This document shows, one piece after another, positions 18,744 to 27,856 of a stretch of 64,000 bases of DNA. The translations under genes and the position numbers were made by a program. Under the pieces are notes generated by a model. That model had not been told where the DNA came from, did no database searches, and was given only the letters and a program-made list of their open reading frames with translations. Position 1 is the first letter of the stretch. The number at the start of each line of letters is the position of its first letter. Source of the stretch: Bradyrhizobium canariense (lineage in GTDB: Bacteria > Pseudomonadota > Alphaproteobacteria > Rhizobiales > Xanthobacteraceae); the NCBI RefSeq assembly GCF_900105125.1, contig NZ_LT629750.1, positions 7,591,001 through 7,655,000 on the forward strand, in the 5' to 3' direction.

Positions 18744-20297
18744 TCAGTCGCCGATCTCGCCATGCAATTGCGCTTTAAAACCGTCAGTATTCTCATAACT
18801 GACGTTGACCTTGTCGCCCTCGAAGGTGAGCGCCCAAAGCTGGGTTTCGCCGTGTCCCAACACGCGGCGCTCGATTTCAAAGGTGTGTTCGTTGAGCCAG
18901 CGTCCTTTGGCGGCGTTGATCCCGTAGAATGCCGGTGGGCTCTTCCGGGAAGTGCCGTCAAGTCCCATCAACCCGGAAAACCGCTGCGTGGTTTGGTCTT
19001 TGCCGCTATCAGCCATGATTTCCCATGAGGAATCCGAATCAAAGAAATTCAACGTAAAACTTTTGACGCGCAGCACATTGTCGCTGAGTTTAAACGTCTT
19101 GCCTGAAATTTCCTTCGCCAGATCGGGAGTAACGCCAACCGCGGACGGTTTTTCCGTGGCGGCTTTTTGGATCGCAGCCGAGAGCAGGGATTGCGCGATG
19201 GGGTCTGACGGCAGCGGCGTATCGGATTTCACCGATGCGGCGATGTCATCGACCAGCCTGGGGGCGGGATAGTGCTCATCATCCCGCAGAACGCCGGTCA
19301 TGATGGCAACGATATCCAGTTTCGGGAGCACAAGAATGAACTGCGAGTGCCGGCCCAGCGCCATGTAGGCGCCCTTTTCGGGAAGCGACCACCACAGGTT
19401 TGAGTAATGGAATCCAAAAGTTGCCGGGACATTTCCGGCCCTAGCCCGCTCCACCCATGACGATGGGATGATCTGCTTGCCATCCCACATCCCGTTGCGA
19501 AGGTAGAGGTAGCCAATTCGCGCCATGTCGTGCGGCGCCAGGTACAGTCCGGCTTCGCCGTCGGTAACTCCCTGCGCATCGACGCGGCCCCATTTGGCGC
19601 TAGTAATGCCGAGCGGCCCGAACAGTTCTTTCTTGGCGAAATCAAACGCGCTCTGTCCGGTCTTTTTGGTGATCAGGGCCGACAACACGTAGGGATTGCC
19701 GCCGTTGTAATTGAACTTGGCACCTGGCGCGCCAGACATCGGCTGGTCCAGCACGAATCCGGTGCGGTCGGAAGTCAGATACATCCGCATGATCGATTCG
19801 TCCGGCGTGTACGCTTTTTCCGTCCATTCGATGCCGGAGGTCATATCCAGCAGGCTCTGGACGGTCATCGCCTTCTTGTTGTCGTCGATATTCAAAATGT
19901 TCTTGTCGGCAAACAAATCCACGACCGGATGATCGACGCTGTCTAGCAAGCCATTTTGCACCTCGATGGCGGTCAAGGTGCTGACGACGCTTTTCGTCGC
20001 CGATCTCAGATCGTGGCTGATGCCGGCGACGTAAGGGGCGTAATAGGCTTCCGCCACGATCTTTCCGTGCCGGATGATCATCAGGCTGTCTTGCCTGTAG
20101 GTGCCGACGGTCTCGATGAGCCGGGCAAGGCTGGCTGAATCCATGCCTTGCTCCTCAGCCGTGGATACCGGCCAGGATTTCGTCGGCCACACGGCCTCCG
20201 GAGCCTGGCCTTCGGGCGTGCCCGCGGAAGCATTACATCCCGCTGCAACAGAAAACGCCGTGAACAGGATAGCGATCGCCGTATTTATGATACGCAT
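18744..20297 (-). CDS. Serine hydrolase, class C beta-lactamase/esterase family, predicted lipoprotein
   Basis: A 517-residue penicillin-binding-protein-like serine hydrolase. The N-terminus is a lipoprotein-type signal with VAAGC (Cys21). The nucleophile motif is S99-A-T-K102 (SxxK), and a Y-N-G motif in FNYNGGN is the likely second catalytic element. The C-terminal ~130 residues after the catalytic domain form a separate region of unknown role. Family members include esterases, D-aminopeptidases and 6-aminohexanoate-dimer hydrolases, so the substrate is open. It is a single gene with its own terminator. Confidence 0.82.
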   Translation of the reverse strand: MRIINTAIAILFTAFSVAAGCNASAGTPEGQAPEAVWPTKSWPVSTAEEQGMDSASLARLIETVGTYRQDSLMIIRHGKIVAEAYYAPYVAGISHDLRSATKSVVSTLTAIEVQNGLLDSVDHPVVDLFADKNILNIDDNKKAMTVQSLLDMTSGIEWTEKAYTPDESIMRMYLTSDRTGFVLDQPMSGAPGAKFNYNGGNPYVLSALITKKTGQSAFDFAKKELFGPLGITSAKWGRVDAQGVTDGEAGLYLAPHDMARIGYLYLRNGMWDGKQIIPSSWVERARAGNVPATFGFHYSNLWWSLPEKGAYMALGRHSQFILVLPKLDIVAIMTGVLRDDEHYPAPRLVDDIAASVKSDTPLPSDPIAQSLLSAAIQKAATEKPSAVGVTPDLAKEISGKTFKLSDNVLRVKSFTLNFFDSDSSWEIMADSGKDQTTQRFSGLMGLDGTSRKSPPAFYGINAAKGRWLNEHTFEIERRVLGHGETQLWALTFEGDKVNVSYENTDGFKAQLHGEIGD

Positions 20298-20754
20298 GCT
20301 GGCGGTCCTCGATTGACGCGCAGGGATCCTGCGCGCCGGGCCAAGCCGATCGAGACCGATTATATTTTACCTGAATTCCCGCACAAGCTGTAGAAGGCAT
20401 ATCAGGAGTCGAAAAACGGTCTTGAGGAGTTACGGGCTCGATCCGAAACTATATCCCGCCGCTCGCTATGTGGAGGTCGTTCAGGTCACTCCGATGTTCG
20501 GTTCGGTTACGTTGACTTACGTTGAAGTCAGGACCATCACCGCATCGACATCGGACTATCTTTACCTCAGTGGAAATCTAAGGTTCCGGGTCAGCGGCAT
20601 GATTCTAAAGTCGAGTAATTTTCCAGAAGGCACCAACATGTCCGCCAAGTCGTCAGAATGAAATTGCAAACGGCGCTGCGTGTGGCAATAATTTTGTGCT
20701 AATGCCGAAAAACAACAACCTCAAGCGGCTGGCTCGCGAGCGTCAAAGCATTTC
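20298..20754. other. Intergenic region, no clear gene
   Basis: These 457 bases lie between two divergent genes and must contain both promoters. The only sizeable frame (20422-20661, TTG start) has no ribosome binding site and no recognisable features, so I do not call it. The segment is more AT-rich toward 20,560-20,710. Confidence 0.35.
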
Positions 20755-21930
20755 ATGGCCCGGGATATAACGCGCAAGGAACCCACGACAGACGTGGCGT
20801 CGACATCGACGGCCGTTGACTTTGCGCTCGTCCTGTCGCGGATGATCGACGCGGTCAACGGCGATCCGGAGCAATTGCGTGCGACCGTCTACGCGCTTGC
20901 GCGGCACAAGCTGGATGAACAGGCCGCCAGCGAAGACCCCGATGAGCAGGAACGTCTCGCCCACGCGCTGGAAGTCGCGATCAAAGGCGTGGAAACGCAT
21001 TTTGACGGCATGGGGATGCCGCCCTTGGGCGCGCCCGGCGGGCAATTGCCGCGATTGGGGCCGCCGGTAGATCCGGCGATGGCTGCCCAAACGGCGGCGG
21101 CTCTCGATTCAGCGAGGCTTGACGGTGAACTCGATCCGCGGCCGTGGCTGCGGCGAGATCTCGATCAGGAAGGCCAGACTCCTCGCAAGCGACGCCAATT
21201 CTCGACCGCCTGGCGTTATCTGTCGGTGCTCGCCATCGTTGCGGTTGTCGGGCTTGCCGTTCAGCAACGCGCTCATCTTATGAGCCTGCTGGCGCCCAAA
21301 GCCGGCTCGGGAGTTGATCTGACGAGAACGGTAGCAAAACCGGTCAAGGTGACCCCTGAACAGACCTCGGCCGCGCAGGCCGAGCCTGCACCACCAGACG
21401 ACCCGCTGATTCCAAAATCATATGGCGTGTACGCGGTCAGCAGCGGCAAGCTCTTCCCGCTGGAGCTGTTGCCCGGCCGTGCGCCGGATGCCCGTGTCGC
21501 GGTTTCGGCGGCGATCCCCACGCCGTCCAGAACGACGCTTCCCGACGCGCATATCAGGTTCGTCGTCTTTCGTCGCGACTCCGCCACCAACGCGCTCGAC
21601 CACGCGGAGGTGCGGATCATCGCGAAAGTCGCGCAGGCCATGAGCTTCGATCCAAGCGGCAAGCCCATCATCGCCAAGGGTACGGATAGCTGGGTGATCC
21701 GGAATATTTCCATTCCGTATCAGACGGCCCCGGTCCAGGGACACTCCGACATGTACGAGGTGCTCGCCGGCGATGCGGACAAGGCATTAGAACCGGGTCG
21801 CTATGGTCTTATTTTGAAGAACGAAGTCTATGACTTCACGGTTGCCGGCGAGATCAAGGACAGCAGACACTGCCTTGAAAGCGTCGCCGCCGTGAATGGC
21901 TCGTTCTACTCCGAGTGCCGGAAGCGCTAG
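20755..21930 (+). CDS. Single-pass membrane protein of unknown function
   Basis: A 391-residue protein I do not recognise as a named family. Residues 1-155 are hydrophilic and begin with a helix-rich part (LVLSRMIDAVNGDPEQLRATVY). One membrane segment follows at about 163-180 (YLSVLAIVAVVGLAVQQ). The remaining 210 residues should be periplasmic, with a Pro/Ala-rich linker near 205-220 and a C-terminal domain containing YEVLAGDADKALEPGRYGLI. Similar proteins are common in Bradyrhizobium chromosomes near polysaccharide genes, from memory. Its stop overlaps the stop of the convergent repeat-protein gene within a shared CTAG. Confidence 0.75.
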   Translation: MARDITRKEPTTDVASTSTAVDFALVLSRMIDAVNGDPEQLRATVYALARHKLDEQAASEDPDEQERLAHALEVAIKGVETHFDGMGMPPLGAPGGQLPRLGPPVDPAMAAQTAAALDSARLDGELDPRPWLRRDLDQEGQTPRKRRQFSTAWRYLSVLAIVAVVGLAVQQRAHLMSLLAPKAGSGVDLTRTVAKPVKVTPEQTSAAQAEPAPPDDPLIPKSYGVYAVSSGKLFPLELLPGRAPDARVAVSAAIPTPSRTTLPDAHIRFVVFRRDSATNALDHAEVRIIAKVAQAMSFDPSGKPIIAKGTDSWVIRNISIPYQTAPVQGHSDMYEVLAGDADKALEPGRYGLILKNEVYDFTVAGEIKDSRHCLESVAAVNGSFYSECRKR

Positions 21931-22295
21931 TTAATCTTTTCCGGAAGCGGTTTGTCGCTCTTGAGCGCGTCCCAGGGACGAGCGACAAGCTTTTCGTTTT
22001 CGCGATCATATTTAGCCCGGTCGGCTTTGATTTTCTCGCGATGTGAGCTTGCTTGATCCGGGTCGTTTTCGAGATCGTATTTGGCCCGATCGGTTTTGAT
22101 TTGCTCGCGATGCGAACTTTCCTGACCCTTGTCGTTCTCGCGATCGTATTTGGCCCGATCGACCTTGATTTGTTCAAGGTGTGAACTTTCCTGACCGTGG
22201 GGATCGCATTCCTTGCAACTAAATGTGTCAGCCGCGGCGCCGGTGGCAAGCGCACAAAAAATAGTGGCTATAAAGAGCTTTGAATATTTTTTCAT
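21927..22295 (-). CDS. Small exported protein built of three 23-residue tandem repeats
   Basis: This 122-residue protein has a signal peptide (about residues 1-22, ending ATGAAADT), a short CKEC motif (C27, C30), then three repeats at residues 34-56, 57-79 and 80-102. Each repeat follows the pattern (G/D)Q(E/A)SSH.E.IK.DRAKYD.EN(D/E), highly charged and predicted helical. A 20-residue tail ends the protein. I know no function for it. The charge pattern suggests an extended or coiled periplasmic helix. The gene is monocistronic and convergent with the membrane protein gene; the two stop codons share CTAG at 21927-21930. Confidence 0.8.
   Translation of the reverse strand: MKKYSKLFIATIFCALATGAAADTFSCKECDPHGQESSHLEQIKVDRAKYDRENDKGQESSHREQIKTDRAKYDLENDPDQASSHREKIKADRAKYDRENEKLVARPWDALKSDKPLPEKIN
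21990..22196 (-). repeat. Three in-frame 69-bp tandem repeats
   Basis: The 207 bases coding residues 34-102 of the small exported protein are three 69-bp units. Most differences between units are few and keep the frame, so the array probably grew by unit duplication. Confidence 0.8.
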
Positions 22296-22566
22296 TAGGA
22301 CACATAACAGGTCTGGACGTCGAAAAGTTAAATATCTTCGGTCGCGTTACTGTTTTGACGTGCCCATGACGATGATCAGGCACAAACATCCGGGGCATGG
22401 TTCCCAAGATGACGCCTTGGACGCTATGTAGGCGCTGGCTCGTTTGACGTTAACGATCCGCTATTTCGGATGGTCGCTGGCGAGTTTGAGATCGTTTGGC
22501 AAAAAACGCGTGTCGCCGCCGGCTATGATCGGCGCGTTAACGTTGACGCGGTCGAGACCGGCCGAA

Positions 22567-23232
22567 TTACTTCGCGTTTCGTAGTGAATCAGCAAAGGCC
22601 GGGTCGAGCATCCTGGAACTCTCTTCCAGAAATTTTTTTCCGATCGCGGAGCCCCGAACGTAATCACTGATCAATGCTCGTCGTTGATCCGGATATTGGG
22701 TGAGGATGGCGCGGACATCGCTGCGCGCGAGCTCATTCAGGTCGCCATCGTTCAGGGCATTGCTCACGGTCACGCTGTCCAGGCGAACTGGAATAAGTTC
22801 AGCGCGGTTTGGGCCGGTGAGATAGGACATCTTCAGCGATTCAGCGACGAGAGGAGCGCCGAGATTTTTTCGTGCCTGAAGTAGCGCCAGCACGAGCCAC
22901 ATCCGGGAGTCATGCGGGCCGGATTTCAACGCGCTCTTGACGGCATCCTGCGCGGTGTCGTTGTCAGGCGTCTGGGTGCTGGATTCGGATCTCAGCGTTT
23001 GGCCGGCCAGCGCGATGGCGTAGTCGGCTTTCAGATCAGTGCGGAACGGTGCGATTGTCGACACCAGTTTTGCTGAGGAGACAAGCTGCGCGGAGGGGGC
23101 CTTGCTGTCTCTCGAAGGTAGCGGCGAAGGGTCGGGCTGCAGAAAGTTAGCGACCAGGTTTGTGATCGAAAGGCCCCCGACAAACACCACAACGAGCAGG
23201 GCAAGAATCCGAAACTTCCAAATTGGTTTCAT
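22567..23232 (-). CDS. Membrane-anchored protein of unknown function, related to the 34.2-kb protein of the EPS locus
   Basis: A 221-residue protein with one N-terminal membrane segment (about residues 7-28, FRILALLVVVFVGGLSIT) and a helical, TPR-like periplasmic part. It shares a distinctive core with the protein at 34225-34992: a D/N-S-x-x-WL segment followed by L-x-MSYLxGPN and a V-T-V/L-S stretch. That second gene lies directly after wzc, so both are probably exopolysaccharide-associated. The ATG at 23232 is preferred to the upstream in-frame start at 23271 because an AGGA lies before it and the membrane segment then starts near the N-terminus. It follows the metallophosphoesterase gene by 85 bases on the same strand. 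Confidence 0.75.
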   Translation of the reverse strand: MKPIWKFRILALLVVVFVGGLSITNLVANFLQPDPSPLPSRDSKAPSAQLVSSAKLVSTIAPFRTDLKADYAIALAGQTLRSESSTQTPDNDTAQDAVKSALKSGPHDSRMWLVLALLQARKNLGAPLVAESLKMSYLTGPNRAELIPVRLDSVTVSNALNDGDLNELARSDVRAILTQYPDQRRALISDYVRGSAIGKKFLEESSRMLDPAFADSLRNAK

Positions 23233-23317
23233 CGCAGTCCTGCTTCGTTCGGCAAAGGCAGCTTGGCGCAAGATCGCCGTCTGATGGAAGTCATGAAAGA
23301 CGGGGGCTTTTAGCTGG

Positions 23318-24109
23318 TCAGAGCGCCAGCATGCTACTTCCCTGAATCGTTAACAACGTCAAATTCCCGGTTGCGTAAGCCCCGGTGTCGATATTGGCCC
23401 GGTTCGACCGGATGTCGGGTTCGCGGACCGGGGTGTGGCCATGGACGACGAATTTGCCGAAGTTCTCGTCGCTGTCGAGGAATTCGTTCCGGATCCATAA
23501 CAGATCCGCCTCCCGCTGCTCTCCGAGCGGGATTCCGGGGCGGACGCCGGCATGAACGAAGAAGAAATCACCGCACAGGAACGAAGGTTTGAGGCTTTGG
23601 AGGAATTTTAGATGAGCGTGCGGCATGGCCTCGATGAACGCCCTTATCAAGCCAGGCTGCTCGGCCGCGCTCGGATTGAGCGGGGGCTGGATGCCGTAGG
23701 ATATCAGGGTCTGCAAACCGCCGAACTGCCGCCACTCATCGAGTTTGGCGGGGTCGCGAAGCACCTCGAGGCAATACGCCTCATGGTTACCCTTGAGAAA
23801 TACGGTTTCCCGGGATCGGCTTCGTTCAATGAGAAGGTCGAGGGTGTGGCTGGAATCGGGCCCGCGATCGATGTAGTCGCCGAGAAAAACCTCGATCGGA
23901 CGCTCCATCGGATTGCGTGCGATGTCGGCGTCAATCATGGTGAACATTTTCTTTAGTAAATCGGCCCGCCCGTGGATGTCGCCGAAGGCATAGACCCGGA
24001 CACCGTCAGGCAGCCGGGGCTGTTTCACAATCCGGCGTGATCGCAAAAAACCCAGCATAGGAAGCAGAATTCCCGATTTGGCGCTTGGAATAAACGCGCC
24101 CACTCTCAT
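23318..24109 (-). CDS. Metallophosphoesterase (serine/threonine protein phosphatase-like)
   Basis: A 263-residue calcineurin-like phosphoesterase with the full dimetal motif set: FGDIHGRADLL, FLGDYIDRGPDS, LKGNHEAYCLE, FVHAGVRPG and VVHGHTPV. Such enzymes in bacteria include PrpA/PrpB-like protein phosphatases and Ap4A-type hydrolases. Related genes often lie near rhizobial polysaccharide clusters, where reversal of protein phosphorylation is one proposed role; here that is inference. The ATG at 24109 opens the frame; an ATG at 24058 gives a more usual N-terminus (MLGFLRSRR) and may be the true start. Confidence 0.85.
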   Translation of the reverse strand: MRVGAFIPSAKSGILLPMLGFLRSRRIVKQPRLPDGVRVYAFGDIHGRADLLKKMFTMIDADIARNPMERPIEVFLGDYIDRGPDSSHTLDLLIERSRSRETVFLKGNHEAYCLEVLRDPAKLDEWRQFGGLQTLISYGIQPPLNPSAAEQPGLIRAFIEAMPHAHLKFLQSLKPSFLCGDFFFVHAGVRPGIPLGEQREADLLWIRNEFLDSDENFGKFVVHGHTPVREPDIRSNRANIDTGAYATGNLTLLTIQGSSMLAL

Positions 24110-24247
24110 GACACGGCCGCTCGATCAAATAGTTAACAATTTCTCGATGTGGGCGGTCACCTTTAAGTCAAACACGCCGGCGCATTCGAGCGATATCTCA
24201 AAACTTCTCCCCTAGGTTTCCGCGTAACAAACGGGGGAGCAAAGAAA

Positions 24248-24865
24248 ATGCGTACCATTTCCAAGTGGCTGGTTGCAATCGCCGCGACCGCAGTCGTGGC
24301 CGGATCCCAGAGTGCCGACGCCGGTTTTATCGGGATGTCGCGTGCACTTGGTCCGATGGTCAAGCGGATTGCGTTCAGCAGCTACACCTTGCCACCGATG
24401 GCCTATACCCAGTTTTGCATGCGCTATGCGGACCAGTGCAAGCCCCAGCAGACGCTGTTTCGAGGCGGTCCGGTCCATCTGACGACCGAGCGTTATGACG
24501 ATCTGAAAGCCGTCAACGCAACCGTCAATGCCTCGATTGTTCCCGAGCGCAATACGGAAGGTCTGGCGGGTGAAAAATGGCTGATCGGCCCCAGCCGTGG
24601 CGATTGCAACGATTATGCGGTGACCAAGCGTTCCGAACTGCTGGCGCGCGGCTGGCCGATCCGTTCGCTTCTGCTCAGCGAAGTCGTCACCGCCTGGGGT
24701 GAGCACCATCTGGTGCTGGTTGTCCGGACGTCAGCAGGCGATCTCGTGCTCGACAATATGACGGCTCAGATTCGTCCGTGGTCGCGGGCGGGTTATCAGT
24801 GGGTTCGGATCCAGACGCCCAAAAATCCCAACTATTGGGCCTCGCTCGGCAGTCGCAACGCCTAA
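24248..24865 (+). CDS. Bacterial transglutaminase-like cysteine protease (BTLCP, LapG-related)
   Basis: A 205-residue exported protein with a signal peptide (about residues 1-25) and the BTLCP catalytic triad region: Cys120 in GPSRGDCNDYAV, His at 153/154 in WGEHHLVLVV, and Asp169 in LVLDN. The best studied member, LapG, is a periplasmic protease that cleaves a surface adhesin under control of the c-di-GMP receptor LapD. No lapD or large adhesin gene is in the window, so a substrate is not known. A GGGGGAGCAAAGAAA stretch precedes the ATG. Confidence 0.82.
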   Translation: MRTISKWLVAIAATAVVAGSQSADAGFIGMSRALGPMVKRIAFSSYTLPPMAYTQFCMRYADQCKPQQTLFRGGPVHLTTERYDDLKAVNATVNASIVPERNTEGLAGEKWLIGPSRGDCNDYAVTKRSELLARGWPIRSLLLSEVVTAWGEHHLVLVVRTSAGDLVLDNMTAQIRPWSRAGYQWVRIQTPKNPNYWASLGSRNA

Positions 24866-24951
24866 TCTCAGCGTTTTCCAGCGAAAGCCTGAGCCGCACC
24901 TGGATCGCGGGATGGCTGCCGGTTCGCCTGAAGAAAACGTCTAGGTAGAGG

Positions 24952-24983
24952 TCAAAACCCCGGTTCTGATTCAATCAGAACCG
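24952..24983 (-). terminator. Terminator-like hairpin between convergent genes
   Basis: A perfect inverted repeat CGGTTCTGATT-C-AATCAGAACCG occupies 24961-24983. On the minus strand it is followed by GGGGTTTTGAC, a short T run, so it best fits the end of the membrane protein gene that stops at 24992. It may also stop rightward transcription from the protease gene. Confidence 0.6.
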
Positions 24984-24991
24984 CCAAGGGC

Positions 24992-26362
24992 CTAGGAAGT
25001 GTCCCCACGACTGACGCTTTGCGCTAGCCCGAGCCCGATCACCGCATCGCCGAGCACGGCGATGCATGAGTGCAGCAGGCTTGCATCGCAAAAGGCCTGT
25101 CCCAGAATGATGACGGCGCAGGCCGCCGCCGCGGCCGGATAAAACGAGTCTCGTCCACGGTTGAGGGCGCCTCGGTAGAGGGTAACGATAATTCCGAGAG
25201 ATAACGCGAACACGAACAGGGTCATCGGCCAACCGAGCTCGATCGCGAATGCCACAGCAGTGGAGGGGGCCTTCGTGGCCGAGCTTCCGAGCTCCTGGTA
25301 AATGGGCAAGAGCTGCGCGTAGGTTCCCGCTCCGGTTCCGAACCAGCTGGCGTCAGACAACATGCGCTTCGCCACTGAAATTGCGTCAGGCGAGGCGGTG
25401 GTTGCGAATTGCAGGAATGGCGAGAGCGTGCCCCCGGAATTATAGCGCCAAAGCACGATCATTGCAGCCCCGATGACCATCGTCGCGATGAACATTCCCG
25501 TGGCCCAGACGGCGAGGCCGGCGCGACGAATGAATTGTATCGAAATAAAAGTGACGATTCCGAACGCGGCGACCAGGCCAACATTGAACGTTGCGCTGAT
25601 GGCGAGACCCGCGATGCAAATCAGCAATCCGGCGCCGGCTAGCAATAAGGCTGCTCGCGCATTTGGCTTCTGCCTGGCCGGTTCTGCTCGCCTGGTTTCA
25701 ACCCGTTCAACGGCGCGCGTGCCGGCTGCCACGGATAATATGACTCCGAGCGAACTAACGGCGGCAAGGACATCGTTTGTCTTACCGGCAGATAACCATC
25801 CGACCGGCACCCAGCCGTTGATGATCAAAGCGATCGTCGTCAATGCCGTGATCGCGGCGAGGACAAACAGCGTCAGTTCTGCTCGGCGGCGATCCCTGAC
25901 CACAAACACGCCAACGACGATCAGCGCGACATTGGCGAGGTAGAAGGTCAGGGCTTCGATGGTCTTGCCAAGGTCGATGCTGATGTGGCCGAAAGATCGC
26001 TGGTTCAGCGCTTCATCAGCATTGACCCAGATCGAATGCGATATCCCGGAAAGAGGCATCGGCAGAAGCTGGATGACCATCCAGATCACGGGCACGGCCG
26101 CGGCAAGCTTGAGCCGTCGCGTGATGTGCGCGGCAAGATTGACGTCCGTGGCCCGAGCGGTGCCTGCGACGAAAGCAAGCGCGATGGCTGCTAAAGCTTC
26201 GATGAGCGATTGCGCCACGGGCCCATCGAACATTACCAGGGCGGGCACGATGGCAATGGAAATAAGCAGCAGGTTGAAACTGATCGGCAAGCAGTGACCC
26301 AATTCTTGAAATAATGATTTGACGATACATGATAAAGCACGGCTTGCAACGCGCGAGCTCAT
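24992..26362 (-). CDS. O-antigen ligase-like polytopic membrane protein
   Basis: A 456-residue inner-membrane protein with about 11-12 hydrophobic segments. It has the layout of the O-antigen ligase/polymerase superfamily: a late periplasmic loop containing SDASWFGTGAGTYAQLLPIY, then TAVAFAIELGWPMTL. The protein at 29263-30684 has the matching segment DNPWFGTGLGTFAAAFPAYR followed by LELASEMGLPLAL, so the two are homologues. These proteins join or polymerise lipid-linked glycans on the periplasmic face. It is on the opposite strand to the main polysaccharide operon and may be a ligase, a second polymerase, or a degenerated copy; overall similarity is low outside the loop. Confidence 0.72.
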   Translation of the reverse strand: MSSRVASRALSCIVKSLFQELGHCLPISFNLLLISIAIVPALVMFDGPVAQSLIEALAAIALAFVAGTARATDVNLAAHITRRLKLAAAVPVIWMVIQLLPMPLSGISHSIWVNADEALNQRSFGHISIDLGKTIEALTFYLANVALIVVGVFVVRDRRRAELTLFVLAAITALTTIALIINGWVPVGWLSAGKTNDVLAAVSSLGVILSVAAGTRAVERVETRRAEPARQKPNARAALLLAGAGLLICIAGLAISATFNVGLVAAFGIVTFISIQFIRRAGLAVWATGMFIATMVIGAAMIVLWRYNSGGTLSPFLQFATTASPDAISVAKRMLSDASWFGTGAGTYAQLLPIYQELGSSATKAPSTAVAFAIELGWPMTLFVFALSLGIIVTLYRGALNRGRDSFYPAAAAACAVIILGQAFCDASLLHSCIAVLGDAVIGLGLAQSVSRGDTS

Positions 26363-26572
26363 TGAGAGGCTTCAGATCCGATTCATCTCCACTGAATCAG
26401 GCTCCTTAGCTTTTGTTTGGGGATGATCGTTTCCGGAAAAACCGGTTTCCACCTTGCGCCAACGCGGCCCTTCGGGGCCCGGATCATGACGGTTAGCCGA
26501 AATGGTTTTGGATGGAAGGCGCGCAGGAAGCGTCAGGTTCGGCTGAAGGTGTGCCGGGTTGATGCCGCTGGA

Positions 26573-26851
26573 TCAGCTTCGCACGGTGGTCGAACTCAGC
26601 GACCGGTGCGACGGCAACCGCGCGGCCATCATGCAAGCCTGTGCGAAAAGCCCGGCGAGATATCCGATCTGAAGCGACATGGCGTAAACGAACTCTGCCG
26701 CAATCACCGATAACAGAGACGAGCTTTTGACGGCCGCAATGGCTGCTACGGTTACAAAGCCAAGCATCGCAGCCGTAAACAGCACCTGGACCCTGAAGCG
26801 GGTACCCAGCACGGCGCCGATTAGCGAACTGCAAAGTGCGATCATGACCAT
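26573..26851 (-). CDS. Small membrane protein of a polysaccharide-locus type
   Basis: A 92-residue protein with about three hydrophobic segments (GAVLGTRFRVQVL, then a central segment, then YAMSLQIGYLAGLF). Small proteins with the G-x-x-x-GxRFR ... LQxGYxxG pattern are common beside rhizobial polysaccharide genes, from memory, and have no known function. An AAGGGA lies before the ATG at 26851. It is on the same strand as the gene at 26935-27573, 83 bases downstream of it. Confidence 0.6.
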   Translation of the reverse strand: MVMIALCSSLIGAVLGTRFRVQVLFTAAMLGFVTVAAIAAVKSSSLLSVIAAEFVYAMSLQIGYLAGLFAQACMMAARLPSHRSLSSTTVRS

Positions 26852-26934
26852 CAGGGGCGTCCCTTCCCGCGGATGATCCGGCAGCGGGCGCTAACATTGG
26901 GTTAAGATCATGGCCGCTGGAACGGCCTCGACGG

Positions 26935-27573
26935 TTATCCCGTGGGACATCTGGCCGAAAGCTTTGCCATTGCCGGAGTAAGTCCATCGAGCGGGATCAC
27001 GCCGTGAATCTCGGCCTCCGGGTCCTTGATCACAACGGCAAGCTCTTTCAGCTCTCGCCAGGGGCCGGTTGTAAATGCGGTGGGTTCAACCGGTAGAACG
27101 AGGCCGGTGCCAAGGGTTGAGACCTCTGCGTGGAGCACCGACTGCGTCGTTCCCGAACCGACGATGATGTCTCTTCGCGCGAGCGGCGGAAATGGGCGAA
27201 CCAGCGCCAGCAGAACCTCGAAGCCCGGCTTTTCCTGACAGCGGATCATCAGTCCGGCAAGGTCCGGGTCGGATCGCGTGGTGTCGGCCGTTCTCATGAT
27301 CGAGATGGCTTCCCGTCCGCCGGTCGGGTGAGGCGTTACGACGAGCGGCCATAGGTCCTGGGTATTTTGAGCGCGCGCAGCGGCTGGATCGGAAGAGGGG
27401 AGCAGCTTCTTCAAGCAGTCCAGACGGGCCTGGTTGTCGGCGATGGTTTTGCACTTCGCAAAGCCTGCGGAGATGTCAGGCTGCTGGGCGGAAGCAGTCA
27501 CCGCGCCGGCCAGAAGGTATCCTAATACTACCAGAGACCTTAGTGAGATCGATTCGGTTCCAGCGGAAGCCAT
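26935..27573 (-). CDS. Exported protein of unknown function
   Basis: A 212-residue protein with a signal peptide (about residues 11-30, LRSLVVLGYLLAGAVTASAQ), then FAKCKTIADNQARLDCLKKL, a two-cysteine helix seen in small periplasmic proteins such as the VasI-like group, and a C-terminal beta-rich domain with a MIRCQEKPGFEVLLA segment. The resemblance to VasI-type proteins is partial, so I do not name it. The frame starts at 27615 but the ATG at 27573 puts the signal peptide at a normal position. It is divergent from wza with 283 bases between them. Confidence 0.68.
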   Translation of the reverse strand: MASAGTESISLRSLVVLGYLLAGAVTASAQQPDISAGFAKCKTIADNQARLDCLKKLLPSSDPAAARAQNTQDLWPLVVTPHPTGGREAISIMRTADTTRSDPDLAGLMIRCQEKPGFEVLLALVRPFPPLARRDIIVGSGTTQSVLHAEVSTLGTGLVLPVEPTAFTTGPWRELKELAVVIKDPEAEIHGVIPLDGLTPAMAKLSARCPTG

Positions 27574-27856
27574 CCGATGTCCACACGGTTGGTCGGTTAG
27601 ACTTAAATTATCCATGGCAACGAATTTCGCCTATCGTGTCATGATTACGAATTAACAAATTGAAAAACATAAAACTTTTACCATAGATCATGCTGCAAGC
27701 TTTAGCTGGGTCGGGGACCGGGGCGAGTCCGCTTTGTGGCATTTTTAGCGCAGGTTGCTCAATTAATCCGCGGAACAGGCTCAATTACCCATGCCCATGC
27801 TTGTTCGGAGGTTCCCCTTCCAATAATCATCTCTCACGGGGTGGGATTAAATAATT

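Noticed and set aside
20422..20661. 79-codon frame in the gap before the membrane protein gene
   Set aside because: TTG start, no ribosome binding site, no signal or domain features.
21990..22196. Tandem repeat considered as a CRISPR array or intergenic repeat
   Set aside because: The units abut without spacers, keep the reading frame and lie inside a signal-peptide-bearing gene.
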